From the NCBI GenBank assembly GCA_026874595.1, contig CM049308.1, positions 26,522,367 through 26,586,366 on the forward strand: DNA of 64,000 bases, written 5' to 3'. The stretch is from Sipunculus nudus. Taxonomy: Eukaryota > Annelida > Sipuncula > Golfingiida > Sipunculidae. Both the position numbers and the translations under genes were made by a program. Positions 35,367 through 46,606 of the stretch are shown piece by piece. The stretch's first letter is position 1, and every line of letters begins with the position of its first letter. Under the pieces are notes generated by a model, which worked only from the letters and a program-made list of their open reading frames with translations, made no database searches and had not been told where the DNA came from.

Positions 35367-35814
35367 GTAAGTAAAACAGTTTCACTCTTGTTATACCTTC
35401 ATCTCATGTCTGTTAACTGTTGTTGTCTCTGCAGCGGTTATGGAAAAGGCAGGGGAAAAAATTATCTTGAAGGTCAAGTCAGGGAATTTCATAAAAGGTC
35501 AGGGAACTCTATGATATTTTGAGAAGTCAGGGAATGTTAAATGGCTATGTGGATTGTAGTTAGTTATCAGGTTGAAAGAGTTTGGCATCTCTTATAAAAA
35601 TATGGTAAGTTTGAAGATTTAATCTTGTTTCTTATTATTTTTGTATGCAATATCTAAGGTTGATGATTCAGGGTATGGATACACAACATATAACATCAAC
35701 AATTAATGATTGACTAATTCTGTTTCTGAGTAGTAATATAAAAAAGCAGGATCTGATGTATGATTCTGTACACTTTTCAGATGAAGTTTTGCAATGGGTT
35801 GGCTGTAAACCAGT

Positions 35815-36450
35815 TTTTAGCTCAGCTGACTGTAAGTCATCTGAGCTATAGTCGTGGTCCGTTGTCCGTTCGTCTGTCCGTAGATGTGGCACATTTTGAA
35901 ACCACAGGACCTAGGAATCCAAAATTCAGCATAATGTTAGATGTCCCCAAGATCTCCTACCAAGCCGAAAACTGGGTCTTTGCGACTTCGTTCCATTGAG
36001 AAATTAAAGAAAAACCTCAATTTTTTATTAAAAACCACTTTCTTACTTCAGGATTGCCTTATATCAAAACCACTCATCAGTTTTTCCTCATATTTACCAT
36101 AAATATTCCTCTATATAGTTCCTATGTACATGTTAGAAATTAAGTCTGTTAAGTATAAATTCTTTAAGTTATGGGCCCAAACATAATGGACTTTGTAAAA
36201 AATCAGGAAAATATTTACTCACTTAACATGAAAAATTTTGAAACAAGAGTCTATTTTCCCAAGTATATAACCATGATTTATTAAGATTCAATTGTTTACC
36301 CAAAATTAGATCTGAATTTTGTAAATTTTTTAAGTTATTAGCATAAAAATAAATTCAGTACCTTAAATTTTGCCCAACTTTGACCATGGCACGTTTTTTT
36401 TTCCTGTAAGTACCATTGATTTAATTTTCACATCATGTAAACATAAATAT
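35815..36450 (+). mobile_element. GCTCAGCTGACTG-family element, left part
   Basis: It starts TTTTTAGCTCAGCTGACTG and TAAGTCATCTGAGCTATAG, then a GTCCGTTCGTCTGTCCG stretch and a unique ~550-base body ending in TTTTGCCCAACTTTGACCAT and TTGATTTAATTTTCACATCA. It is nearly collinear with 58036-58660. A matching right end (TTCAGCTGAGC, then GACCCATGGGTCCCTTGTT) lies at 37671-37712, so the full element may span 35815-37712 with unrelated sequence in between, including a poly-C tract at 36689-36706. Confidence 0.72.
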
Positions 36451-37664
36451 TTAATTTGTTTTAATCTGAAATTTGAAAATAAAAGCTTGAAAATTAAGCT
36501 AGTTATTGCTTTTTTCTTGAGGCTCTATTGTAGTCATTTGCTTTGATTACAGATTACAGATGCAGGGTCCCACTCCAGGTGACTGGAAGTCAGCAATGCC
36601 AGGGTTTCTGATTTGTTACAGTCACTGGGGGAGATCCCCTGCTGTGACAAGTGTACAGTTGTTCTCATGTCACCACCCCAATCATCCCTCCCCCCCCCCC
36701 CCCCCCCTGCGAACCCAACCCACCAAGTGTTATGCAGTAATTGTTATTGTTTTCACTATATCTCCTTAATTGTAATGCTGTTTCCACTCCGATATGCAAA
36801 AACTTTCCTTGAAAAAGTAATCCAAGGTGTAATCCAGAAGATGCAATGTTGTGTAATGTAGTATTTTTAAAGAAATCAATTTTCTTTTAAATGATTTTAA
36901 CAAATATAATTGAACCCATCAGTATGCTTAAATTTATAAAATATGAAGCACATTATGGATAAATAAAGACACAATTTAAAATTGTGAAATCTAAATCAAG
37001 TATTATTTTTAGATATTTATTGTTTTGCATATTTAAAAGATATATTTTTGTGGTAAGAAATAAACATTTGTATGCATGATGTGGTGTTATCTGACAAGAT
37101 TGAGGATTATGATGATGCAATTGAGAATAATGAATCAACTTTTATATTCAGATATATATATGTTATATTGGAAATGTATGGAAAAATAAACTTAAATTTA
37201 AAAAAAAATTGATGTGATAAAAAAATGAGGATTTAATACAAACATTTGTTCACTATTTTCCTGCCTCAGCAGACTTTGAGATCAGGCTTTGTTTGCCCTG
37301 TTTATGTTGTTAATTAGTTATATTTCAACTGTATACATTTCATTAAAAAAATACATATATATTTAATAATATATATTATACAAAAAAATACATTCAGTTG
37401 AACAAATGTGTAAACTATTGAAAAGTAAACAGTTAATCAAAAAGCCGACTAATGATCATGGTAATAGTACAGATCATTTGTTCACAAACTGCTCACATGC
37501 TTCAGTTTCAACATTAAGAAACACATGGTGAGGTCACAAAATATTATTTGCAACAATTTCTTGCTCATCAATACAAACCAATCATATAAACCAATCATGG
37601 CCTTTATTACCTCTTCCTTTTACACTTTATCTCCATTTGATATTATTTTAGATTTTTACCTACA

Positions 37665-37715
37665 AGGTCAACTTCAGCTGAGCACAGTGACCCATGGGTC
37701 CCTTGTTTTTTAGAC
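37665..37715 (+). mobile_element. GCTCAGCTGACTG-family right end
   Basis: CAGCTGAGC followed by ACAGTGACCCATGGGTCCCT is the right terminal module of this family, compare 7413-7450. It probably pairs with the left end at 35815. Between 36450 and 37665 the sequence is AT-rich and unrecognised. Confidence 0.6.
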
Positions 37716-38079
37716 CAATTTCAAAATTTGTGTGATAATTTATCCATGAAAACAACTGAAAGTCAGGGAATATTCAGGAAAAAGTCAGGGAATTTTTTAG
37801 AGTTGGCTGCTGGCAACTGTAATACCAGGGCTGTGATGGATTTTCATGAAACTCACTATGACAACTTGCCAATAGATTATATTGTCTGAGTTGAGTTCTA
37901 GGCAAAATTCACTCCTTTTTAGATTGGGCAGAGGTCACCTGGCTTCTTTGTTGTTTTGTCTCAATAACTTCCCTGGAATATGATGAATTTGATGAAACTC
38001 AAAAGAAATGTTCACCAATATAATACTGTTTTTGGCTTTATATTCACAAGGCTAATATCAGGATTTCTTCATTTGAATA

Positions 38080-38480
38080 ATTCGTGAGGGTTTCATTTTC
38101 TTGGTTGCACACAAACCTACGCTATCTAAATACAGCAGTATTGTATTTGGTGTGAAATACACCATACCTCAGTCCTGTCTGTTACAGTCATGATACTATG
38201 ACTGGTGTCAGAGTTGATATATCCCCTTTGATTACCACAGGTCTTACAATAATTAATGTATGTTTGAATTGGCTGGCTTTGAAACCATAAGCATATTAGG
38301 TTCGCTAATTAATGAACCCTGCTTTCAGAGGTGTTATAACCCCTTTGCGCACAACCATCAGTATCCCTTCTTGTTCATTTTAGTTGATAGGATATCTTAT
38401 TCCTGAGGGTTTCATATTCGTGATTATTTCCCATTTAAACCCACGTGAACAAAAAGGGAACCACAGTATCTCACATAAGT
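38080..38480. repeat. 'GAGGGTTTCAT...AACCACAGTA' repeat fragments
   Basis: GTGAGGGTTTCATTTTC (38086) and CTGAGGGTTTCATATTCGTG with GAACAAAAAGGGAACCACAG (38402-38468) are pieces of a short family also present at 43078-43160, 53345-53395, 53635-53712 and 56755-56855. The 53.6-kb copy is the most complete (GTTTCATATTCGCGAATAT ... CGTGAACAAAAGAGCAACCA) and looks like a small element with imperfect inverted ends. Confidence 0.5.
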
Positions 38481-38769
38481 TCAATTCATGGCAAAATCCA
38501 CATATTTTATGAGGTTTTCGTTCTCTTTTGTTGATGATGAGTGATATAACAATTGATTAGTGCACTGAAGCATCATGGTACAAAGTCAGATATTAAATTG
38601 ATATTGTCAGTTTTCCCTGTATTCTTATATTAATAACACATATCAATCCAACAGAAAGAATGGTGATATCCAGCAATTGAAAAGAGCAGCCCACCACCTG
38701 TACAGTAAACATGATTGGCCAGAAATCATTTCATCATTTGGCTTACTGCTGCATGATTACTCCAACAGT

Positions 38770-39005
38770 AGGGGCTTATTTATTGTTCAGTATTGCTGAA
38801 TTTACTCATTTGGTCCATATTCCCAGATTCGTTTGTGCAAACCCGGATCGTGCACTGGAACCACACCAAAATCTAATCAGTTCTGCGTAGGCTCATTCCT
38901 GAAATGCCCTGATTGCCTGATTTATGTTGTAAACAAATACACAAACACACACACGAACAGGGATGAACACATACCCTCCTGGCAGAGGAAAAAAATAAAC
39001 ATTGA
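38770..39005. repeat. Interspersed repeat, third copy of the 14036 family
   Basis: It has CTGGAACCACACCAAAATCT, CTGAAATGCCCTGATTG, GTTGTAAACAAATACACAAAC and CTGGCAGAGGAAAAAAATAA, collinear with 14480-14650. It lies shortly upstream of exon 18. Confidence 0.6.
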
Positions 39006-39165
39006 AGGGAAATGACTCGGGCAGTGAACTGTTATACTACTTGTCATACAACTTGTAAGTATCATATCATGTAGAGTGTTGTGAGCGAAGTATCACTGTA
39101 CACGTTGTTTCACGAGATAAAGAATTGGTACACCTCTAATGATGGTTGTCTTTTTCTCCCTCCAG

Positions 39166-39272
39166 CTGAAGATATACTTGACCAACTTATCGATGAAGCT
39201 ATGGCCCCAGTGGGTTGCGATAATCCTGACGAGAGACCTGTTGTTGTGATTGATCCAGATTATGATCCAACG
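39166..39272 (+). CDS. VWDE-like exon 18: acidic linker after VWD
   Basis: Phase 1 to 0, acceptor TTTCTCCCTCCAG, donor GTAAGT. It encodes EDILDQLIDEAMAPVGCDNP and DERPVVVIDPDYDPT: strongly acidic, one cysteine, no recognisable domain. It joins the VWD block to the three-Cys exon 19. Its counterpart in the first unit must lie just upstream of the window. Confidence 0.86.
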
Positions 39273-39338
39273 GTAAGTCGCTCATGGGAAGGGATTCTTG
39301 TCATGGGCTGGGTTCATGCACGTCCTTGATTTCCTAAG

Positions 39339-39455
39339 AAGTCCTGGAAAATGGCCATTTCAAACCAAAGCCTTGGAAGTCCTGGAAAATGGCCATTTCA
39401 AACTAAGGCCAGGGAAGTCCTGGAAAATGGCCATTTCAAATCCAGGCCTAGGAAT
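39339..39455. repeat. Minisatellite, 38-bp unit, three copies
   Basis: GAAGTCCTGGAAAATGGCC followed by ATTTCAAA and a variable AGGCC-rich end is repeated three times just after exon 18. The rest of the intron to 39980 is AT-rich and unrecognised. Confidence 0.85.
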
Positions 39456-39980
39456 TCCGGGTAAAACAGATTTTGATCATGTGTCCTAGAATTAGTGAGA
39501 ATTGGTTTGACCAGAGCTGAACATACAGATCAGGTCAAATTCAGCTAAACAAAGATGTCTGAATGTTTTTAAATGCATCTACCAGTCAATATATAGTCAA
39601 TCTTCCAAATTTTCAATCATGCGTTTTCATAAACTGTACCAAACACTTGTTTTAAGTCTAATTGTTGCTTGAGATCCACACAAGGTGCAATATAATATTG
39701 TATTCTGTTTGTTATCCATCCAAGGGTTTTGCCATTCACTATTTGTATGTCAGTACTATCTCTTCTATGTCAAATGCCATGTATGCTAGAGTATGCTCTA
39801 GAGCTGTATGAATTTTGAGCTATAAAAATATTTTTATATTAATAATGAAAAAAATAAAAATAATAATTAGGGGATTATTTTTAAGGGAATATCAAGATTG
39901 GTTTTATTAAATATTTGAACATTATGCATTTCATTCTTCTTTGTGTATTTTCATATTTATTTTTTTTTATCATTTTTCAG

Positions 39981-40127
39981 CCACCAAATATCAAGGAAAA
40001 AGACCTTGTCAAAGCTCAGAAGAAATGTGACAAAGTTATTAAAAAACTGGAAATATTTGGAACATGCTCAGCAATTCCAGAAGTGAACATCGCGGGAAAA
40101 ATGGAAGATTGTGCAATGGACTTAGCA
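39981..40127 (+). CDS. VWDE-like exon 19: post-VWD Cys segment (paralogue of exon 1)
   Basis: 49 codons, phase 0 to 0, acceptor CATTTTTCAG, donor GTAAGG. It encodes PPNIKEKDLVKAQKKC onward with cysteines at C-x12-C-x14-C, identical to exon 1, ending CAMDLA. In human VWDE a comparable Cys segment lies between VWD and the first EGF. Just downstream lies a tandem array whose unit contains CAG followed by GTAAAC, a donor-like motif; see the findings. Confidence 0.88.
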
Positions 40128-40164
40128 GTAAGGAAATTTTTCTGTTTTTGACCTTCAAGGGCAA

Positions 40165-40600
40165 ACTGATTTAAGAGCCTCACAGGCAAACTGTTAAGAG
40201 AGCCTCAAATTCAAAATGTAGGAACAGGCTAAAAGACAAAATTAATTTTTTTTGAAAACCTCACAGGAAAACTATTGTCAGAGCCTCACAGGTAAACTAT
40301 TGTCAGAGCCTAAAAGGTAAACTGTTGTGAGAACCTCACAGAAAAAAATTTTGTTAGAGCCTCAGAGAGAAATGGTTGTTAAAGCCTCACAGGTAAACTA
40401 TTGTTAGAGCCTCACAGAAAAACTATTTTCAGAGCCTCACAGGTAAACTATTGTCAGAACCTCACATGTAAACTGTTGTGAGAACCTCACAGGTAATCTA
40501 TTGTTAGAGCCTCATAGGTAAACTGTTGTAAGAGCCTCACAGGTAAACCTTTGTTAGAGCTTCCAATTAGCTTTTACAGCCCTTTGGTTAAATTTTGTCA
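40165..40600. repeat. Minisatellite, 25-bp unit carrying a donor-like CAG|GTAAAC
   Basis: About sixteen diverged copies of GAGCCTCACAGGTAAACTAT plus TGTCA. It begins roughly 40 bases after the exon 19 donor. Many units keep the string CACAGGTAAACT. No ORF function is suggested. Confidence 0.85.
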
Positions 40601-40979
40601 GAGCCTGGAGAGAAACTCCTCAAATGCAAAATAATCTCAGTAATTTGCTCTTGTTTTATGTCTGAGATTATTACATCCTCTTTTCGCCAACCTTCATTTC
40701 TGAAAGTTTGTGGTGGAAACAATTGTATAGTTTCCCAATAAAAACTACTAGTGACAAGTTGATCCTGTCATAGTCTGAGAGACTGAATCAAGGCTCCTGT
40801 CATATTTTTTTTTTTGAATCAACAACAGTCTCTGAAGATAAATCCAAATTAAACAGAATCAAGGGGTTAAGTGGTTTTGTGACAGTTGGTGGCTCCAGAG
40901 TCCAAAATCTATGTAAGAATCTAGAGCACAAATATTTGCCCTCTGCAAAATCACCGATTCATGAATCTTAACTTTATTT

Positions 40980-41425
40980 AAGTTACCAGACATATAGGAT
41001 TAGCAAAGAATGAATCAACAATTTCTTATTGGACTTAAACCTTGACCTTCATCTTCAAGGTCAAATCTGCTGAAATGTTAACTTTTTTGGGTTATCTTGT
41101 GAACAAAATAACTTTTGAAGGGCATCATATTTTCAACCAAAATTTTTAAACACTAATGGTTCCTACCAAAATCTCAGACCCGTTCAAAACCTGGTGACCT
41201 TGATCTTCATCTTCTGCTGAAATGGAAAATTATTTTGAAGCCCATAACTTTTGAAGTATTTCACATTTTGTCTACCAATTTGGTACACCATTGTATCCAC
41301 ACTGATTGTTCCTATGTAAATCTTGGATGAGTGTGAAACCTGGTCACAGGACAGGGTCAGATCTCTCACTGTGTCTTCATTGATATAATCTATTTGCAAA
41401 CGGAGGTTTGGGGGGGGGGGGACCA
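40980..41425. repeat. 'GTGACCTTGACC' tandem-repeat fragment ending in poly-G
   Basis: It has CCTTGACCTTCATCTTCAAG, AACTTTTGAAGGGCA, TGGTGACCTTGATC and ends in about 12 G at 41410-41421, in keeping with the poly-G right end at 28216. A degraded third copy of the family. Confidence 0.6.
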
Positions 41426-41663
41426 TTTTTGCAAGTGCAAAAACAATCCATCATAGTGTTGTACTGTTGCAGCTAGAGACTTCAAATATTGGATTCATTT
41501 CCCTCAGGCATAGTCAAGTTAAAACAGGAAAGTAGGACAGTTTTTAATAATCTGCAGCTGTTACAGAGATAAATAAAAAGTTATTTTCTGTATTTATAAT
41601 GCTTTATAAAATACACTGATATTGTTAATAAAATTCAACACTCTTTTATAATGCTTTATCCAG

Positions 41664-41841
41664 ATCACTAAAAATGACGATTGGATAAACAACATCATCG
41701 ATGTGATCACGGAGCACTGCGTGGATATTGCTTCAACTGATACCACCTTGTTTCAAGTGACTGCAACTGGCCCAGCCCCACCAAGCTTCATTGCAAACAT
41801 ATGTCCAAGAGGCTGCAGTGGACAAGGAACATGTGCAGCTG
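41664..41841 (+). CDS. VWDE-like exon 20: linker and first half of EGF domain (paralogue of exon 2)
   Basis: Phase 0 to 1, acceptor TGCTTTATCCAG, donor GTATGT. It opens ITKNDDWINNIIDVITEHC, then a Thr- and Pro-containing linker, then CPRGCSGQGTC, the first three EGF cysteines. Together with exon 21 the spacing is C-x3-C-x5-C-x4-C-x1-C-x8-C, identical to exons 2-3, and the intron interrupts at the same codon. Confidence 0.9.
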
Positions 41842-41950
41842 GTATGTTTAAAGTCACTGATGTATTTAAACTTGACTTCATAACTGAGGGGTTAAAATTT
41901 TCAAAATTTCCAAGTTTTCAGTGTTTCCCTATGGTCCTATTTTCATAATT

Positions 41951-42796
41951 AGGGCCCCGCTTGACAAGGGCTGCCCTATAGTGATCACCGTGTCAGTCCA
42001 TTCTTCCGTCCATCCGTACTTCCATCCTTCTGTCAGTGACACTTTCTTTCCCGCGCGATAACTCAACAACAACATACTGCAGCTTTCCAAAATTCACAGG
42101 GATGATTAGTACCTATGAGGGCTCCAGACCTATCAAATAACAGACATGTTGGAATTCCAGTATGGCAGCCACAGCCCTATTATTGATTTTCTTTCACATG
42201 CAATAACTCAACAACAACATACTGCAGCTTTCCAAAATTCACAGGGATGATAAGTACCTATGAGGGCTCTAGACCTATTGAATTTCAAACCTGTCGGAAT
42301 TTAATATGGCAGCCTAAGCCCAAATGCTGAATTTCTTTCGCACGCAATTACTCAACAACAAAATACTGCAGCTTTCCCAAATTCACAGGGATGATTGGTA
42401 CCTATGAGGGCTCCAGACCTATCCAGTTACAGACATGTCAGAATTCCAATATGGCCGCCACAGCCTAATCGCTCATTTTCTATCGCACGCAATAACTCAA
42501 CAACAACCTACTGCAGCTTTCCCTATTTCACAGGGATCATTGGTGCCTATGAGGTCTCCAGACCTGTTGAATTACAGACTTGCTCAAAATCTAATATGGC
42601 TAACCAACTACATTCAGTGTTTATCTGTTGCACACATTATTTCAGACATATCTTCTTTAATATCATTTGATCCAGTAGAATTTTTCCCTCATGCATATGG
42701 ATAAAAACCTGTTTCTGTTTGTCATATTTGTCAAATTTAACTTTATTTTTCACCCATATGTAAACAAGTCAAGCACTAGCAGAAACGCGGGGCCCT
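41951..42796 (+). mobile_element. TIR element with four 145-bp tandem units (AGGGCCCCGC family)
   Basis: The left end AGGGCCCCGC (41951) and right end GCGGGGCCCT (42787-42796) are exact inverted repeats. After the left end comes TCCGTCCATCCG. ACTCAACAACAACATACTGC recurs at 42061, 42206, 42350 and 42495 with 144-145-base spacing. Units include ACAGGGATGATTAGTACCTA. This is a third terminal-sequence family with the same architecture as 4021-7450 and 21331-22335. Confidence 0.78.
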
Positions 42797-43329
42797 TCAA
42801 GGACTTTTGTCCAACCACATCTAGTCTCACCATATATTTCAAACCTACTCAAAGTTATCAGTTATTATATGAATTAATTATTAATTGGACTGGATCCCTA
42901 ATCACTCTCAAAGGATTTTATTCATTAATGGCATATAAGTTGAGAGATCTTAGATTTGAAAAATTTGATAATTCATTTAAATAGCATGCAGTCTCTGAAC
43001 ACGAAAGATCTATTTTTGTTTATATACCATTGTTCTACCTTTTGACTTGCTTTCCATTATATGGCCTCTTATTCACAGAGGTTTTATTTTCATGATAATT
43101 CACCTTTCACAAATATTGCTAATTGGAAACTCTCACAAATGAACAGGAAACCACAGTACCAACCTTAAGTATTATATAAAACATTTTCCCAGAATGAGTT
43201 TTGTAAGACATTTGAAAGGGATACAGTGTGAAGAAATCGCAGGTTTATTGTTAGCCGTGAATTCATGCCTCAGTAGGTATTAATATTGGGCTGGTAAACT
43301 TAACTTGAGTCATGATATAAAACACAGGG

Positions 43330-43851
43330 GGAATGCACTGCAAATCACTCATATCTGGGCAGTAGTTTGACTTATCTTCCTAAAATTTTGCATATTTATA
43401 CATATTGGATAGCTTTCTGGATATTGTGGCAGGTGGTGCCACCTCCATTAACATTAAGCTGCAGACATCCACGCTTATATCTCAGGATTTGATAGACGTA
43501 TTGGGCTAACATTTTGCCTGAGTATAGATCTTGCATAGCTCTATAACTTACACAATTAGCTTTCAAACATTTTTGCATGGTATCCATCTATTCATCTGCC
43601 TAGGGTAAAAATCACTCATCTCAGCAGTGGTTTTACTTATCCACCTGTAATTATGTATACATATTGGATAGCTTTCTCTTCCAAATAACAGGTGGCACCA
43701 CCTACAATCATGTTTACATGGCAGACATCCATGCTAATATGCAACACATCTCACTCTTTTTCCCTTTGCCACTCAATCCATGCCTCACTCTACCGGCCAA
43801 CTTTGATTTCAGCGGATACACATATTCGCTGGTTGACTGCCCTTATTCTAG
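43330..43851 (+). mobile_element. Helitron-like element, copy 5 (5'-truncated, old)
   Basis: The right half of the family is recognisable: CACTCATATCTGGGCAG, GGTGGTGCCACCTCC, GACATCCATGCTAATATGCA, CACTCAATCCATGCCTCACT, then a decayed hairpin and TTATT-CTAG followed by T. The left half is missing. The intron after it to 44332 is AT-rich and unrecognised. Confidence 0.7.
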
Positions 43852-44332
43852 TTTTAAACAACTTTATAATAATTTCATACTTTTTAGAAAATGTTGATTG
43901 TTTTTCTCTCACAAATTTGTTTTTATGTTTAGATTGTCATTTTGTGACTATAAAAAGAAACACTTTATTGTAACACTTGAATAAAAGTTATTTTTGTTAA
44001 AATTTATAATCAGCTCATACTTATTATTAATAATTTAATTTTTATCTTAGAAATATGTACAGACATTAAGTGACTACACCTTATATTGAAAAACAATTAT
44101 TTAGAAAGATATCTTGTCATCTCCGGAATATAGCTTATTTTATATGCAAATAATATTTATCATTTTAATGTACTTTTTTACTCTTTTTATTAAAACAAAT
44201 TTGCACATGTTCAGTGTGTGAAGCAGCACTGTATGGTTAAAAATGGTTATAAAAATTTTAACAAATTTAAAAAAAAAAAAATTTACAGTAAATGTTAAAT
44301 TTTATTTTAAAAAAATTACTTTATCTTGGCAG

Positions 44333-44517
44333 GTATCTGTAAGTGTGATGAAGGCTTCATGGGCCCAGACTGCTCAATCAAAGTTGGTGTAGTCCCAGAA
44401 ATTGTGACCGAGCCTGTTATCTGTGATCGCAGCCTTGGACCATGTGTGGAGATAACAATTAGCGGATCAAATCTCATACCATCACCCGAAGCTGCATGTG
44501 CCTTCACTGAAATGAAG
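44333..44517 (+). CDS. VWDE-like exon 21: end of EGF and start of beta-rich segment (paralogue of exon 3)
   Basis: Phase 1 to 0, acceptor TTATCTTGGCAG, donor GTAACA. ICKCDEGFMGPDC completes the EGF domain. After VGVVPEIVTEPVI comes CDRSLGPC (C-x6-C), then VEITISGSNLIP and a further cysteine in EAACAF. The ISGSNL stretch is like the first strand and loop of TIG/IPT folds. The paralogue exon 3 has VIEIDGDEFANVP in the same place. Confidence 0.9.
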
Positions 44518-44713
44518 GTAACATAGTTATGAGATACATTCAGTCACACAAGAATAATGGAGACCAGACCTTCTAACCAATCTTAATAAAATAGAGTGAC
44601 TCTTTATTTTGAAGATTTACTGATAATGATGCTTATCACTTTTTTTCACTCTTTCTTTCACCAGCATTCTTTCTTTAAAAAAGTTGCGCGATTCACTATT
44701 TCTCTTGTGCTAT

Positions 44714-44845
44714 TACAGTCCACTTAGTAAAAGATGGGACACAACATGTCCAGCATGTGTCAAAATAGGTGGTAAATGCTCTAATCTTCAGGCAGGGGCA
44801 TTTGCACCATGCATGTTTCTGACTTAGGGAGCAATATATATATAC
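44714..44845. repeat. Shared intronic segment, also at 55178-55328
   Basis: ATTACAGTCCACTTAGTAAA with AGATGGGACACAAC, CAGCATGT, CAGGCAGGGGCA and CACCATGCATGTTTCTG matches the block at 55178-55328 (ACAGTGCAGTTAGTACAAGA, AGATGGGACAAATT, CAGCATGT, CAGGCTGGTAGATGCCCACC, ATGTTTGTTTCTG). It is either a short interspersed family or a relic of the intragenic duplication; the two introns are not equivalent positions. Confidence 0.55.
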
Positions 44846-44956
44846 ATTTTGTAGTATGGCAGGATAAGAGGCTGAAACAGTGCTGACTTCACCTTAACTA
44901 CCTACCATTGCCTTAAACCACTGATGACATAACAATCTACTGATTGGTTTTATAAT

Positions 44957-46606
44957 CCACATACTACTTAAAATCATTATGAGAGAGTCACTAGACCATG
45001 CTTATGACTGGTAAAGGCTACCCACATACTACTTAAATGGCATTATGAGAGAGTCACTAGACCATGCTTATGACTGGTAAAGGCTACCCACATACTACTT
45101 AAATGGCATTATGAGAGAGTCACTAGACCATGCTTGTGACTGGTAAAGGCTACCCACATACTACTTAAATGGCATTATGAGAGAGTCACTAGACCATGCT
45201 TATGACTGGTAAAGGCTACCCACATACTACTTAAATGGCATTATGAGAGAGTCACTAGACCATGCTTATGACTGGTAAAGGCTACCCACATACTACTTAA
45301 ATGGCATTATGAGAGAGTCACTAGACCATGCTTATGACTGGTAAAGGCTACCCACATACTACTTAAATGGCATTATGAGAGAGTCACTAGACCATGCTTA
45401 TGACTGGTAAAGGCTACCCACATACTACTTAAATGGCATTATGAGAGAGTCACTAGACCATGCTTATGACTGGTAAAGGCTACCCACATACTACTTAAAT
45501 GGCATTATGAGAGAGTCACTAGACCATGCTTATGACTGGTAAAGGCTACCCACATACTACTTAAATGGCATTATGAGAGAGTCACTAGTCCATGCTTATG
45601 ACTGGTAAAGGCTACCCACATACTACTTAAATGGCATTATGAGAGAGTCACTAGACCATGCTTATGACTGGTAAAGGCTACCCACATACTACTTAAATGG
45701 CATTATGAGAGAGTCACTAGACCATGCTTATGACTGGTAAAGGCTACCCACATACTACTTAAATGGCATTATGAGAGAGTCACTAGACCATGCTTATGAC
45801 TGGTAAAGGCTACCCACATACTACTTAAATGGCATTATGAGAGAGTCACTAGACCATGCTTATGACTGGTAAAGGCTACCCACATACTACTTAAATGGCA
45901 TTCTGAGAGAGTCACTAGACCATGCTTATGACTGGTAAAGGCTACCCACATACTACTTAAATGGCATTCTGAGAGAGTCACTAGACCATGCTTATGACTG
46001 GTAAAGGCTACCCACATACTACTTAAATGGCATTATGAGAGAGTCACTAGACCATGCTTATGACTGGTAAAGGCTACCCACATACTACTTAAATGGCATT
46101 ATGAGAGAGTCACTAGACCATGCTTATGACTGGTAAAGGCTACCCACATACTACTTAAATGGCATTATGAGAGAGTCACTAGACCATGCTTATGACTGGT
46201 AAAGGCTACCCACATACTACTTAAATGGCATTATGAGAGAGTCACTAGACCATGCTTATGACTGGTAAAGGCTACCCACATACTACTTAAATGGCATTCT
46301 GAGAGAGTCACTAGACCATGCTTATGACTGGTAAAGGCTACCCACATACTACTTAAATGGCATTCTGAGAGAGTCACTAGACCATGCTAATGACTGGTAA
46401 AGGCTACCCACATACTACTTAAATGGCATTATGAGAGAGTCACTAGACCATGCTTATGACTGGTAAAGGCTACCCACATACTACTTAAATGGCATTATGA
46501 GAGAGTCACTAGACCATGCTTATGACTGGTAAAGGCTACCCACATACTACTTAAATGGCATTATGAGAGAGTCACTAGACCATGCTTATGACTGGTAAAG
46601 GCTACC
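44957..46606. repeat. Minisatellite, 66-bp unit, 25 copies
   Basis: The unit CTTATGACTGGTAAAGGCTA, CCCACATACTACTTAAATGG, CATTATGAGAGAGTCACTAG, ACCATG is repeated 25 times with almost no change; the commonest variant is CATTCTGAGAG. Because 66 is divisible by three, one strand stays open over part of the array, but there is no codon bias or homology. It lies in the intron between exons 21 and 22. Confidence 0.97.

Noticed and set aside
45835-46017. Antisense 22-residue repeat frame in the 66-bp array
   Set aside because: The same explanation applies: the unit length is divisible by three, and it is inside an intron.
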